NCBI GenBank assembly: GCA_025353925.1
Contig: JANXNV010000108.1
Location: forward strand, 1 to 33,888
DNA: 33,888 bases
Direction of reading: 5' to 3'
Origin: Armatimonadota bacterium
Lineage (GTDB): Bacteria; Armatimonadota; Armatimonadia; Armatimonadales; Capsulimonadaceae
The notes below the pieces were generated by a model. The model worked only from the letters and a program-made list of their open reading frames with translations, was not told the DNA's origin and made no database searches. How positions within the stretch are numbered: position 1 is the stretch's first letter; each line of letters starts with the position of its first letter. Positions 7,586-16,124 of this stretch are shown here, one piece after another. The position numbers were made by a program, and so were the translations under genes.

Positions 7586-8093
7586 GAATAATCTGCAGCA
7601 GGACGCAGTCTTCCCGCGCCCCGTTTCGGAGGCCAACTTCGCGCTGGGTGCCGATCAACTCATAGCCGCATTTGCGGCACATGGCGAGGCTGGCGGCGTT
7701 CTGGGACCAGATGCGGGAGAGGACGACATGGTGGCCGAGACGCTTGGCTTCGGCGAGCAGCTCCCGCATGAGCGCGGTTCCGAGGCCACGCCCCTGGGCA
7801 CTTGGGGCCAAAAAGAGTGAGGACTCGACGGTGTCCCTGTAGACGGGATACGGTGACCAGGGGGAGAGCGATGCGTAGCCGATGACTTCCCCGGCGTGTT
7901 CGGCAGCAAGGATGGGGTAGCGCGGGTCCAGATGCGAATCCCACCAGGGAAGGCGGTCTTCCAGAGTGACGGGCTCAAGATAGCCTGTGGAGGTGGTTCC
8001 CGTGATGGCGGCATTGAGGATCGCGGTCAGCGCGGGCATGTCGGTCTCGACTGCCGGGCGAAAGGTAATTTGGGTGTCAGAATTGTAGGCCAT
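7554..8093 (-). CDS. GNAT-family N-acetyltransferase, phosphinothricin acetyltransferase-like
   Basis: This 179-residue protein transfers an acetyl group from acetyl-CoA to an amine. The N-terminus (ITFRPAVETDMPALTAILN) and GEVIGYASLSPW are typical of the Pat/MddA-like branch. The acetyl-CoA loop AQGRGLGTALMRELL and the downstream QNAASLAMCRKCGYE segment are clear. The acceptor could be phosphinothricin-, methionine sulfone- or another amino-acid-type substrate and cannot be decided here. The ATG lies inside the end of the upstream membrane-protein gene (17-base overlap), so it is probably co-translated. The 3' end overlaps the converging gene at 6161-7585. Confidence 0.88.
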   Translation of the reverse strand: MAYNSDTQITFRPAVETDMPALTAILNAAITGTTSTGYLEPVTLEDRLPWWDSHLDPRYPILAAEHAGEVIGYASLSPWSPYPVYRDTVESSLFLAPSAQGRGLGTALMRELLAEAKRLGHHVVLSRIWSQNAASLAMCRKCGYELIGTQREVGLRNGAREDCVLLQIILKDYVVSETI

Positions 8094-8412
8094 TGGTCTG
8101 TGTGATAATCAAAAAGACTTCCCAGAAGACGATCAGGAGATATACTAAGCAGCCCATGGTCACGATGATACGCGACGTGCGGATATTAGCGATCGAGATA
8201 CCCTCACAGGCCAGAACGACGATCATCACCAAGCCGAATTTATACAGGGCAAAGCCGCGGAAGCCGAAGTGTACCCAAAACCAGTTGGCGGGGCCGTTTG
8301 CCTCTAGGCCGCCGGCACGCAGAATATAACCTGTCAGAAACAGATCGAACATATTCAGCAGCAGAAAGCCGAGATATTCCTGCGCCAGAAGCACGTCTCG
8401 TTTGAAGAACAC
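8077..8412 (-). CDS. DUF5658-like small membrane protein
   Basis: This 111-residue protein has three to four transmembrane helices. It contains LLLNMFDLFLTGYILRAGG followed by EANGPANWFW and FALYKFGLVMIVVLACE, which match the DUF5658 pattern (a conserved D in the first helix, a G-x-E-x-N loop, then YK-F). Function of the family is unknown. It starts with GTG at 8412, with GGAG nine bases upstream. It follows recN by 52 bases and overlaps the GNAT start, so it reads as part of the minus-strand run from the TPR gene. Confidence 0.7.
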   Translation of the reverse strand: MFFKRDVLLAQEYLGFLLLNMFDLFLTGYILRAGGLEANGPANWFWVHFGFRGFALYKFGLVMIVVLACEGISIANIRTSRIIVTMGCLVYLLIVFWEVFLIITQTNGLQF

Positions 8413-8464
8413 GGGTCAAATCTCCGCCCATTCTAGATTTTGTAGTGCTTGCTTACGTTTTGCC

Positions 8465-10150
8465 TCAGACGACGGCCAGCATCTCGCGGGCATGCTGGAC
8501 CACTGCCTCCGAGCGACGCGAGCCGCCGAGCATTCGGGCGATCTCGTCGATCCGGCCCTCGGCGTCTAAAGGGACTACTGAGACGACAGTCCGCCCATCC
8601 TGAACACGCTTCTCGATGAAAAAGTGCGCCCCGGTACGCGACGCGATTTGCGGCAGATGGGTGATGCACAGAACCTGAGAATCACCGGCAAGTGCGACCA
8701 GCTTGTCCCCGATAGTTTGGGCAGTGCGCCCGCCGACCCCCACGTCGATCTCATCGAAAATCATGGTCGGGATGCCGCCGGTCTTTGCCAGCACGGACTT
8801 TAAGGCCAGCATAATCCGGGACATCTCGCCGCCGGACGCGATCTTCGCGAGTGGCCGCAGCGGTTCGCCCGGATTAGGAGAAAGCAGGAACTCCACTCGG
8901 TCCGCACCTCTGCTCGCCGCCGCCATGGGTTCGATGCTGACTTCGAATTTCGTCGCCGCCATGCCGAGATCGGCCAGCTCGCGGGCGATCCCCGCTGAGA
9001 AGTCCCGGCTGATCCCCCGCCGCAGCTTGGTCAGCTTCGCGGCAGCTTTTATCAAGGCGGCGTCGGCGTTTGAGATCGCCGCCGTCAGCTGCTCTTCGCG
9101 GGCCTCCGAGTTCTCCAAGACTTCCAGCTTACTTGTCAGCTCCGCCCCGTAAGCGATGATGTCGTCCACCGTTTCGCCGTATTTGCGCTTCAGGGTTCGC
9201 AGCAGGTCCAGGCGAGCTTCCAGCTCTTCCAGCCGCTCCGGATTGAACTCCACCGCTTCCTGATATACCCGCAGGTCGTGCCCGGCATCTTCGGCATACG
9301 CCACGGCATTCCGCAGTGCATCCGCTACCGGCGACAGCTTTTCATCGAGAGACGCGGCGTGCTCCACGGAGACCAAGGCGGCATTCAGGGCATCCAAGGC
9401 ACCGCCTGTCCCGCGCTCCCCGCCGCTGAGAATATCATAGGACTCGGTCGCCGCCGCGCTCAGCTTCTCGCTGTTGGCGAGGCGTGTCCTGTCAGAGGTC
9501 AAAGCCTGCTCTTCCCCGGACTTCAACTGCGCAGTGACGATCTCTTCCTGCTGAAACCGCAGCAGATCGAGTGTCCGGGCACGCTCCCGGGCATCAGTTT
9601 GGAGCTTTTCGCGCTCTCGTTTTAGCAAATTTGCACTGCCGTAGAGTGCTGCGACTTCTCCGCGCAGGGCGACTGCCTCTTTGCCGCCCCAATCATCCAA
9701 AATATCGACGTGCCGGTCGGCGGATAATAGTGACTGATGCTCATGCTGTCCGTGGACATCCACCAGCCCCTCGGCGATCTCTTTAAGCACGGAAACCGGC
9801 ATCAAGCGACCATTCAAGCGGCACTGCGACTTACCGCCCGTCCGGGCCAGTTCGCGGGTCACGAAAAGCATATCCGAGTCGTCTTCAGTATCCAGACCGG
9901 CTTCGGTCAGCCGACGCCGGACTTCAGTCGGCGCATTCGACAGGTCAAACACGGCCTCCACCGTCGCCCGCGCAGACCCCGTGCGAATCAGATCACTGCC
10001 CGCTCGCTCCCCAAGTGCCAGCCCCAAGGCGTCGATAATAATAGACTTCCCAGCACCCGTCTCGCCGGTGAGGATATTCAGCCCCGCCCCGAATGTCAGG
10101 TCCAGGTGATCAATCAGCGCAAAATTGGTGACATGGAGTTCAGCGAGCAT
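8465..10150 (-). CDS. recN: DNA repair protein RecN
   Basis: RecN is an SMC-like ATPase that helps hold and process broken DNA ends during recombinational repair. The protein is 561 residues from the ATG at 10150, a usual length. Walker A is GETGAGKS (29-36), and the first block MLAELHVTNFALIDHL is the standard RecN N-terminus. The middle is a long coiled coil with the RecN-specific VDVHGQHEHQSLL. The C-terminus holds the ABC signature IASGGEMSRIMLALK, Walker B MIFDEIDVGVGG and the H-loop CITHLPQIAS. A longer reading from 10258 adds a basic, non-conserved stretch and is rejected. nadK lies 49 bases upstream, a common pairing. Confidence 0.95.
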   Translation of the reverse strand: MLAELHVTNFALIDHLDLTFGAGLNILTGETGAGKSIIIDALGLALGERAGSDLIRTGSARATVEAVFDLSNAPTEVRRRLTEAGLDTEDDSDMLFVTRELARTGGKSQCRLNGRLMPVSVLKEIAEGLVDVHGQHEHQSLLSADRHVDILDDWGGKEAVALRGEVAALYGSANLLKREREKLQTDARERARTLDLLRFQQEEIVTAQLKSGEEQALTSDRTRLANSEKLSAAATESYDILSGGERGTGGALDALNAALVSVEHAASLDEKLSPVADALRNAVAYAEDAGHDLRVYQEAVEFNPERLEELEARLDLLRTLKRKYGETVDDIIAYGAELTSKLEVLENSEAREEQLTAAISNADAALIKAAAKLTKLRRGISRDFSAGIARELADLGMAATKFEVSIEPMAAASRGADRVEFLLSPNPGEPLRPLAKIASGGEMSRIMLALKSVLAKTGGIPTMIFDEIDVGVGGRTAQTIGDKLVALAGDSQVLCITHLPQIASRTGAHFFIEKRVQDGRTVVSVVPLDAEGRIDEIARMLGGSRRSEAVVQHAREMLAVV

Positions 10151-10159
10151 TTGATTGTC

Positions 10160-10165
10160 ATTATA
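10160..10165 (-). promoter_or_regulatory. Putative -10 box of recN
   Basis: On the minus strand TATAAT ends nine bases before the recN ATG, within the 49-base nadK-recN gap. This would give recN its own transcript with a leader of about two or three bases. There is no strong -35 box and no Shine-Dalgarno sequence. Confidence 0.4.
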
Positions 10166-10199
10166 CCCAACATCTGTTCTAAATCGAGGGCGGAGAATC

Positions 10200-11063
10200 C
10201 TAGTACAGCGTCTCGCCCCAGTGGAGCTTGCTTTGAAGTTTATCGTAGAAGTCGGCACCGCCGACGGAGAGGAAGCGGGCCTGATGCGGGGCGCGGCGAA
10301 CGGTGATTTCGTCCTCCGATTGAAGCGGAAAGCCGAGCTGGCCGTCGATGGTGACGCGGACGATATCCTGCGGGTCGCGCTCGACGAAGACCGTGACTTC
10401 GGCCTCCGAGGGGATCAGGAGAGCGCGGGCCGTCAAAGTGTGCGGGCAGATCGGCGTGACGATCAATGTCTGCAGGCGGGGGTGAACCAGAGGACCGCCT
10501 GCCGAGAGTGAGTAGGCGGTCGAGCCAGTGGGCGTGGCGACGATGATGCCGTCGGCGGCGTAGGTCGTGACATATTTGCCGTCGATGGATGTCCGCAGGT
10601 GCAACACCCGCGAAAGCGGGCCGTTCGCGACCACAATCTCGTTCAGTGCCAGACCGGAGTCCTGCAAAATACCGCCCCGGCGCGTTTCGCACCAAAGCAT
10701 CATTCGCTCTTCCTGAGTGTAGCGGCCCTCGTGCAGAGCGTCCAGTGCTTCAGAGAGGTTCTCCGGGGCCACAGCGGTCAGAAAGCCGAAACGCCCGACG
10801 TGAATCGGCAGCATGGGAATGCCCAGCGGGGCGCAGAGGCGAGCGGTCGCCAGAATCGTGCCGTCGCCGCCCAAAACCAGAACCGCATCGGCATCGGCTA
10901 CCCCGTCATCGGAGAAGCCGCGCTCGGGCTGGCCGAGGGCGTCCGCCACACGAGATTGAATACGCACGGCGACGCCGCGTGCTTCCAGATACGAACAGGC
11001 CCTTCCAGCGACCTCAAGAGCCGCCGGCTTCCCAGCATTCGCCATGATACCAATGGTTTGCAT
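10200..11063 (-). CDS. nadK: NAD kinase
   Basis: This enzyme phosphorylates NAD+ to NADP+ in the cytoplasm, the only known route to NADP. The 287-residue protein has the family motifs: VLVLGGDGTILATAR with GGDGT at 65-69, GRFGFLTAV, NEIVVANGP, DGIIVATPTGSTAYSLSAGG and PICPHTLTARALLIP. Length and order are normal. It starts with ATG 30 bases after the TPR gene stop on the same strand, so the two are probably co-transcribed. recN follows 49 bases downstream. Confidence 0.95.
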   Translation of the reverse strand: MQTIGIMANAGKPAALEVAGRACSYLEARGVAVRIQSRVADALGQPERGFSDDGVADADAVLVLGGDGTILATARLCAPLGIPMLPIHVGRFGFLTAVAPENLSEALDALHEGRYTQEERMMLWCETRRGGILQDSGLALNEIVVANGPLSRVLHLRTSIDGKYVTTYAADGIIVATPTGSTAYSLSAGGPLVHPRLQTLIVTPICPHTLTARALLIPSEAEVTVFVERDPQDIVRVTIDGQLGFPLQSEDEITVRRAPHQARFLSVGGADFYDKLQSKLHWGETLY

Positions 11064-11093
11064 CCCGAACAGCCGCCCCTAAATTCCCCTCCG

Positions 11094-12674
11094 CTAACTG
11101 CGGGCGAAACGGTTCAGGTTGAGCCTAGCCTCCCTCAAATTTGGATCGAGAACGAGTGATTTCTGATACGCAGCAATCGCTTCCGCTTTTTTCCCGAGAA
11201 GCTCCAGGACGACGCCGATGTTGTTCTGGATACGGGCACTGCGCGGGTTAAGGATCAGAGCCTGGCGGAACGCCGCCAGGGCACGCGGGTACTGCCGCAG
11301 CTTCTGGTAGGCAGTGCCGCGCCCGTTCTGGATCGCGGCATCTGAGGGACGCGCCTTCGCCGCGGAGTCATAGAATGACAGAGCATTGACATACTGCTTT
11401 TGTTCCAGGCAGAAACCGGCCAGCGAGATCTGCGTGTCGGTATCGCTTGGGTTGAGTGCCAGGGCCTGACGCCAGGCGGCATTTGCTTCAGTTGGCTGCT
11501 TCAGTGCAGCGTACACGTCGCCCAAACGTCCGTAGATCGGTCCGGCTTTGGCTTCCTGGGGCAGACGCGGGGCGGTCTCCGAAAGCTGCACCGCTGCCTC
11601 GGTCAGCTTGCCTTCGTCGGCGAGAAGCAGACCAAGTGCCGCTTGAATCTGCAGATTACCCGTGTCCAAAGCCAATGCGCTCCGGTAGGACGTTTCCGCA
11701 TCGCTGTTCAGCCCGGCCTGCTGCTGGAGAACGCCGGCATTGTAAAGCGGCACCGCATTCTGCGGCTGGGCGGCGGAGGCAAGCTTAAACTCTTTGATCG
11801 CCTGAGCTGTGTTAGCCTTTGCCGAATACACTTCGCCTAAGGCAAAATGGGCGGCGTAAATCGAGGCGGGGTCAAGCGGCGGGGTGGCCCCGGCATCGAG
11901 GGCGTGGTTCAGAGCACTCAGGGCTTCGTCATTATTGCCCATTTTGACATAAAGCTCACCTGCGCTAAGCCACGCCCCGGCATCCTTCGGGTTCAGCTCA
12001 CCGGACTTCCGAAGCGCATCGGCAGCCTGCGGCGTCTTGCCCGCCTTTTGCAGAAAAAAGCCATAGTTCTTCATCGTGGCGGCATCGGGGTTCGCGGCGG
12101 CAAGCTCAGCAAAGAGTGCTAGGGACTGGTCGAGGTGCCCGGCCTGACCAAGGGCTGTCGCCAGGTTGAACTTAACCTGGCTGGTGTCCGGGCTACCGGA
12201 TCCCGCTGGGGCGTGGTCCAGAATGTACTGATACTGCGCCGCGGCTTCCTCATAGCGCAGTGTTTGACGCAATGCGCTTCCAAGGTTGTTTCGGGCGGCC
12301 ATATCGTCAGGCTTGAGCTGAACTGCTGTCTGAAGCTCCGGCACGGCGGAGGCCGAGTCGTTCTGGGTCAGGTACAAATAGCCGATTAGATTGTGTACCG
12401 TGGCATCATTTTTGTACTCCGGCATCTGAGCCAGAGCCTGCAGCTCGGCGATGTTCTTCGTGGTAAGTGCTTTATCAAAAGAACGAGTGGCGGCATTGAA
12501 GCCGCTGATCGCCGCGTTGTACTTCTCCTGCGCCGGGGTCAGCTTGCCGGGAACGGTCTTTGCGGCATTTTGCTTTGGCGGCACGGGGGTAAGTGTCCCA
12601 GGAGTCTGCGCAGAGACGCCCAAGATAAGAGTGAAAAAGAGACCGGTTGAAAAAACTAACCTAAAATTATTCAA
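11094..12674 (-). CDS. Exported TPR-repeat protein
   Basis: This is a 526-residue protein with an N-terminal signal peptide (NNFRLVFSTGLFFTLILG, then VSAQ) and a Pro/Thr-rich linker. About twelve tetratricopeptide repeats follow from residue ~90 to the end. Each shows the W/L-G-Y-A-P pattern, for example NNLGSALRQTLRYEEAAAQY and NNIGVVLELLGKKAEAIAAY. It should be a periplasmic or membrane-associated protein-protein scaffold; the partner is unknown. The start is TTG at 12674, since no ATG or GTG leaves the signal peptide intact; GAGG lies 11 bases upstream. It heads the run TPR-nadK-recN-DUF5658-GNAT. Confidence 0.85.
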   Translation of the reverse strand: MNNFRLVFSTGLFFTLILGVSAQTPGTLTPVPPKQNAAKTVPGKLTPAQEKYNAAISGFNAATRSFDKALTTKNIAELQALAQMPEYKNDATVHNLIGYLYLTQNDSASAVPELQTAVQLKPDDMAARNNLGSALRQTLRYEEAAAQYQYILDHAPAGSGSPDTSQVKFNLATALGQAGHLDQSLALFAELAAANPDAATMKNYGFFLQKAGKTPQAADALRKSGELNPKDAGAWLSAGELYVKMGNNDEALSALNHALDAGATPPLDPASIYAAHFALGEVYSAKANTAQAIKEFKLASAAQPQNAVPLYNAGVLQQQAGLNSDAETSYRSALALDTGNLQIQAALGLLLADEGKLTEAAVQLSETAPRLPQEAKAGPIYGRLGDVYAALKQPTEANAAWRQALALNPSDTDTQISLAGFCLEQKQYVNALSFYDSAAKARPSDAAIQNGRGTAYQKLRQYPRALAAFRQALILNPRSARIQNNIGVVLELLGKKAEAIAAYQKSLVLDPNLREARLNLNRFARS

Positions 12675-12737
12675 GAGTTTATTATCCTCATTTCGCAGCG
12701 TACTTCAGACATTATGGTTTTACGCTGATTTCGTAAT

Positions 12738-12746
12738 AGTATAGCA
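12738..12746 (-). promoter_or_regulatory. Extended -10 promoter of the TPR-nadK-recN run
   Basis: On the minus strand TGC-TATACT is an extended -10 element identical to that of coaX. The predicted start point near 12731 gives a leader of about 57 bases before the TTG at 12674. It is divergent from, and only about 35 bases away from, the glnA promoter, so the two could share regulators. Confidence 0.5.
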
Positions 12747-12780
12747 TATAGCAGCGGCCAAAAAAAGCCAAAAACTGCTC

Positions 12781-12809
12781 TTGACATTTTTCCAGTTTAT
12801 TTGTATACT
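12781..12809 (+). promoter_or_regulatory. Consensus sigma-70 promoter of glnA leader
   Basis: TTGACA (12781-12786), 17 bases, TATACT (12804-12809). This is a near-perfect housekeeping promoter with optimal spacing. Transcription should begin near 12816, leaving a leader of about 165 bases before glnA. The leader carries a terminator-like hairpin described separately. Confidence 0.75.
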
Positions 12810-12850
12810 CAACACAGTACCGAAAAGCAGCCGAAACACAGACGTTTCTG

Positions 12851-12909
12851 CGCAGTGCGAAGACCCATGATTGCCATTTGTCTCTTCGCTGCGACAGAGG
12901 CGTTTTTTT
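12851..12909 (+). terminator. Attenuator-like terminator and alternative helix in the glnA leader
   Basis: The 5' arm 12873-12882 (GCCATTTGTC) pairs with 12893-12901 (GACAGAGGC), with one bulged A and one G-U pair. A G and seven Ts follow (12903-12909), an intrinsic-terminator layout. The ten-base loop plus one base (12883-12893, TCTTCGCTGCG) also pairs with upstream 12851-12863 (CGCAGTGCGAAGA) through 11 base pairs with a two-base bulge. The two helices interleave, so they can form an H-type pseudoknot or compete. Since the start point is about 12816, this either attenuates glnA or ends a small RNA of roughly 93 bases. A 16-codon frame (12867-12917) also runs through the hairpin. Confidence 0.5.
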
Positions 12910-12980
12910 GTGCCTGATTTATCGTTATACCGCGCACCGTCATGCTTTCAAACTAAATCCCAAGGAGACAGATTTTTTCA

Positions 12981-14399
12981 ATGGCCAAAACACCCCAGGA
13001 TGTACTGACGCTGATCAAGGACAAAGACATCAAGTTCGTCGACGTCAAGTTTGTTGACGTTCCCGGCACGTGGCAGCATTTCACGATGCCCGCGCATCGT
13101 TTTGAGGAAGAAGTCTTCACCGTCGGCTTGCCCTTCGACGGCTCTTCGGTCCGGGGCTTCCAGACCATTGACGAATCGGATATGCTCCTGATCCCCGACC
13201 CCGAGACCGCGGTGATGGACCCGTTCACGGAGGTCGCAACGCTGTCCATCATCGCCGATGTCGAGGACCCGATCACCCGCGAGAAGTACCCGCGCGACCC
13301 TCGCAATATCGCGAAGAAAGCCGAAGCGTATCTGCAGTCCACGGGAATTGCCGATGTCGCGTACTTCGGGCCGGAAGCCGAGTTCTACGTTTTCAATGAC
13401 ATCCGTTACGGGCAGACCGCGAATAGCGGCTTTTATTCCATTGATTCGGACGAAGCCGCCTGGAACACGGGCCGCGACGAAAAGCCGAACCTCGGCTACA
13501 AAATGCGGACCAAAGAGGGCTACTTCCCGGCTCCGCCGTCTGACACCCTGAGTGATCTGCGCTCGGAGATGGTGCTGACCCTGCTGGAAGCCGGGATCGA
13601 AGTCGATGTCCATCACCACGAAGTCGGCAATGCCGGTCAGTGCGAAATCGGCATCAAGTTTGACTCACTGGTCACCATGGCCGATAAGCTGATGATGCAC
13701 AAGTACATCGTCAAGAACACCGCCGCTCAGAACGGCTACACCGCCACGTTCATGCCGAAGCCCATCTTTCAAGACAACGGCTCGGGGATGCACACCAGCG
13801 TCTCGATGTGGAAGGGCAACACGAACATTTTCTACGATGAGAAGGGCTACGGCTCACTCTCCGAGACCGCGCTGTACTACATCGGCGGCATCCTGAAGCA
13901 TGCCCGCGCCCTGCTGGCGTTCGGCGCCGCTTCCACAAACTCCTACAAGCGCCTCGTGCCCGGCTACGAAGCCCCGATCAACCTGGTCTACTCGGCCCGC
14001 AACCGCTCCGCCGCCGTCCGCATTCCGATCGCGGGCAGCCCGAAGTCCAAGCGTGTCGAGTTCCGCGCCCCGGACCCCACCGCAAACCCCTACCTGCTGT
14101 TCGCCGCCATGGCGATGGCCGGGATCGACGGGATCCAGAACAAGATCATGCCGCCCGCTCCGGTCGACAAAGACATCTATGAGCTGGCGCCCGAGGAGAA
14201 AAAGGGAATTGCCCAGACCCCCGGCACCCTTGCCGAGTCGCTGGAAGCCCTGGAAGCTGACCATGAGTTCCTGCTCAAAGGCGATGTCTTCACGCAGTCG
14301 CTGATCGAGACCTACATCGATTACAAGCGTGTCCGCGAGATCGAGGGCGTCGCCCTGCGGCCGCATCCGTACGAGTTCTTCCTGTATTACGACGCCTAA
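12981..14399 (+). CDS. glnA: Glutamine synthetase, type I
   Basis: GlnA makes glutamine from glutamate, ammonia and ATP, the entry point for nitrogen assimilation; the active enzyme is a cytoplasmic dodecamer. The 472-residue length is typical of GSI. Visible motifs are the N-terminal [18 protein letters not shown], the metal-site [38 protein letters not shown], and [10 protein letters not shown] with the ATP-site arginines. Y400 in [11 protein letters not shown] sits at the position adenylylated in the GSI-beta group. A Shine-Dalgarno (AAGGAGA) lies just before the ATG. Expression probably responds to the leader structure at 12851-12909. Confidence 0.97.
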   Translation: MAKTPQDVLTLIKDKDIKFVDVKFVDVPGTWQHFTMPAHRFEEEVFTVGLPFDGSSVRGFQTIDESDMLLIPDPETAVMDPFTEVATLSIIADVEDPITREKYPRDPRNIAKKAEAYLQSTGIADVAYFGPEAEFYVFNDIRYGQTANSGFYSIDSDEAAWNTGRDEKPNLGYKMRTKEGYFPAPPSDTLSDLRSEMVLTLLEAGIEVDVHHHEVGNAGQCEIGIKFDSLVTMADKLMMHKYIVKNTAAQNGYTATFMPKPIFQDNGSGMHTSVSMWKGNTNIFYDEKGYGSLSETALYYIGGILKHARALLAFGAASTNSYKRLVPGYEAPINLVYSARNRSAAVRIPIAGSPKSKRVEFRAPDPTANPYLLFAAMAMAGIDGIQNKIMPPAPVDKDIYELAPEEKKGIAQTPGTLAESLEALEADHEFLLKGDVFTQSLIETYIDYKRVREIEGVALRPHPYEFFLYYDA

Positions 14400-14511
14400 A
14401 GTCGTCGCCGCTTTCGTCCCCCACCCGGCCCGTTTCTCCCGCCTAGCCTCAGGCGATGAGAAGCGGGTCATTTCTTTGAATTTTTTCTTTGGTTTTCGCT
14501 TTATCGCCGAC

Positions 14512-14528
14512 TTGGCATGATTTATGCA
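14512..14528 (+). promoter_or_regulatory. Sigma-54 (RpoN) promoter of the PEP-CTERM pair
   Basis: TTGGCATGATTTATGCA has GG at 14514-14515 and GC at 14526-14527 with exactly ten bases between, the -24/-12 pattern recognised by sigma-54. Transcription would start near 14539, 41 bases before the ATG at 14580. The identical 17-mer occurs on the minus strand at 32050-32066 before another PEP-CTERM gene. An enhancer-binding activator would be expected to bind in 14400-14511, but no site is evident. Confidence 0.8.
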
Positions 14529-14579
14529 CTGGCGTAATTGACAGGCACTACAAACTGAACACCCTGAAAGGAAATACTC

Positions 14580-15287
14580 ATGCACATCGCTTTCAAGGTT
14601 GGCCCTGCTCTGGCCCTCCTCTCCCTGACCACGCTTGCGGCTTCATCAACGTTTGCCGCTACGCTGCACGATTACCAGCTCAACGGCACCTATGCCGATG
14701 CCCTGGGCGGTCCACCGCTCTCGCCCGATGGAGGGACGCTCGGCGCGACGGGGTATACATTTGCCGCCAATCAAGGCCTCAATGCCAGTGGTATCACCAA
14801 TGGCTCCGTGTATAGCATCGATATGGTGTTTCAGCTCACCGATATCGGTGGATACCGTAAGATCCTTGATTTCTCAGACCGGGGACCGGACACAGGGCTT
14901 TATATGCTGGATGGTGCATTAAACTTCTACAATGTGGTCACTGGATCATCGACAATCGCTGCGAACCAGACGGCGGACGTTCGGCTGGACCGCGACGCGG
15001 CAGGAACCGTGACCGGATTTGTCAACGGAGTCCAAGAAATCCAGTTCGCCGACACCGGGAATATTGCCGTCTTCAATACTCCCGCCCAGATAATGCGTTT
15101 CTTCGAAGATGACAATGCGACCGGGCAGCACGAAGCCTCCGGTGGATTTGTGGACAGCATCACAATCCGCTCGGACCCTGTCCCCGAGACATCCACGTCG
15201 ATGTCGCTGGGCCTGCTTGTCGCACTTGGCCTCGGCACGCTTGCCTTGACTACACGCAAACGCGGCTTCTTAACGAAAGGTCACTAA
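14580..15287 (+). CDS. PEP-CTERM surface protein, LamG-like
   Basis: This 235-residue exported protein has a signal peptide (about 1-25, ending TFAAT). The body is a beta-rich LamG/concanavalin-like jelly roll: SIDMVFQLTDIGGYRKILDF, then TADVRLDRDAAGTVTGFVNG. A C-terminal sorting signal starts at V201: VPET, a hydrophobic helix (LGLLVALGLGTLAL) and a basic TTRKR end. Such proteins are processed by exosortase and released to the envelope or an exopolysaccharide matrix. No exosortase gene lies in this window. AAGGAAA precedes the ATG, and the sigma-54 promoter at 14512 drives it. The sorting motif has Thr where Pro is canonical. Confidence 0.8.
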   Translation: MHIAFKVGPALALLSLTTLAASSTFAATLHDYQLNGTYADALGGPPLSPDGGTLGATGYTFAANQGLNASGITNGSVYSIDMVFQLTDIGGYRKILDFSDRGPDTGLYMLDGALNFYNVVTGSSTIAANQTADVRLDRDAAGTVTGFVNGVQEIQFADTGNIAVFNTPAQIMRFFEDDNATGQHEASGGFVDSITIRSDPVPETSTSMSLGLLVALGLGTLALTTRKRGFLTKGH

Positions 15288-15288
15288 T

Positions 15289-15975
15289 ATGAAACTTGCG
15301 CAAAAATTGAGTGCCGTTTTCTCTCTGGCACTCGTCGGATGCACCCTCGCCGGAAATGTCCAGGCTGCTAACCTCATCACCAATGGCAGCTTCGAGACCG
15401 GGAATTTCGTCAACAACGGCAACGGAGCCATGTCGCTGGCGGTCGGAGCGACGGATGTGACCGGATGGAAGGTTACGAACGCTGAGATAGCCTGGACGAC
15501 CAACCTGAATTCTTACGGCCTCACCGCTTCGGATGGCTCGTATTTTCTTGACTTGACCGGCTATCACGACGCAGTACCCTACGGCGGTGTGACGCAGACG
15601 ATCAACACGACACCCGGACAAGCATACACGTTGGCATTCAATTTGGATGTCAACCAGTCCGATGGCCGCTACAGCGGCCCGGTTGGGATCCAAGCAGCGG
15701 CGGGAAGCACCAGTCAGGCATTTACATTTAATCCGTCGGGTTCGGGAAACCAATTCGGTCTCTTCGGATTCAATTTTGTCGCAGCGGCTTCTACGACTGC
15801 GATTACATTCACCGGAACGCAGGGCAATCAGTACATTGGCCTCGACAATGTATCCGTCATCTCGGCAGCTGTGCCCGAATCGTCTGCCATGACTTCGCTG
15901 AGTCTGCTGTTGGGGCTGGGTGGGGCATCCATATTTGCCGGGACTCGCCGCAAAACTAGGAAAACCTCGAGTTAA
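15289..15975 (+). CDS. PEP-CTERM surface protein, DUF642/choice-of-anchor-like
   Basis: This 228-residue exported protein has a signal peptide (1 to about 26, ending NVQA). The body begins NLITNGSFETGNF and contains GYHDAVPYGGVTQTI and GQAYTLAFNLDVNQS, the pattern of DUF642-like carbohydrate-binding beta sandwiches in secreted proteins. The sorting signal starts at 195 with VPES, then a hydrophobic stretch and a basic RRKTRK end. It begins one base after the preceding PEP-CTERM gene's stop, with AAAGG nearby, so both are expressed from the sigma-54 promoter at 14512. It probably sits in the cell envelope or matrix. The ligand is unknown. Confidence 0.8.
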   Translation: MKLAQKLSAVFSLALVGCTLAGNVQAANLITNGSFETGNFVNNGNGAMSLAVGATDVTGWKVTNAEIAWTTNLNSYGLTASDGSYFLDLTGYHDAVPYGGVTQTINTTPGQAYTLAFNLDVNQSDGRYSGPVGIQAAAGSTSQAFTFNPSGSGNQFGLFGFNFVAAASTTAITFTGTQGNQYIGLDNVSVISAAVPESSAMTSLSLLLGLGGASIFAGTRRKTRKTSS

Positions 15976-16112
15976 GCCGAGAAAATTTAACGGAGTTTTA
16001 ACGCAGAGTGAGTACAATTTTAGGCTTTTTGCCGCGAAGGTGAGAAAACTATGATTCTGGAACGCTCCGCCGGTTTCGGACCGGGATCGAGGCGTTTCGT
16101 AGGTTCACCAGG

Positions 16113-16118
16113 TAAGAT
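16113..16118 (+). promoter_or_regulatory. Putative -10 box of the CaCA exchanger gene
   Basis: TAAGAT ends six bases before the ATG at 16125, the same spacing as at coaX. There is no well-placed Shine-Dalgarno sequence and no clear -35 box, so a leaderless transcript is plausible but unproven. Confidence 0.35.
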
Positions 16119-16124
16119 GCTGAC

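Noticed and set aside
12867-12917. 16-codon leader peptide (MIAICLFAATEAFFCA) in the glnA leader
   Set aside because: It runs through the terminator, but it has no clear ribosome site and no run of Gln or Glu codons, so it is mentioned only as a possibility and not called as a gene.
14440-14455. Small inverted repeat CGCCT/AGGCG after glnA as a terminator
   Set aside because: The five-base stem is not followed directly by a T-run, so it is too weak to call.
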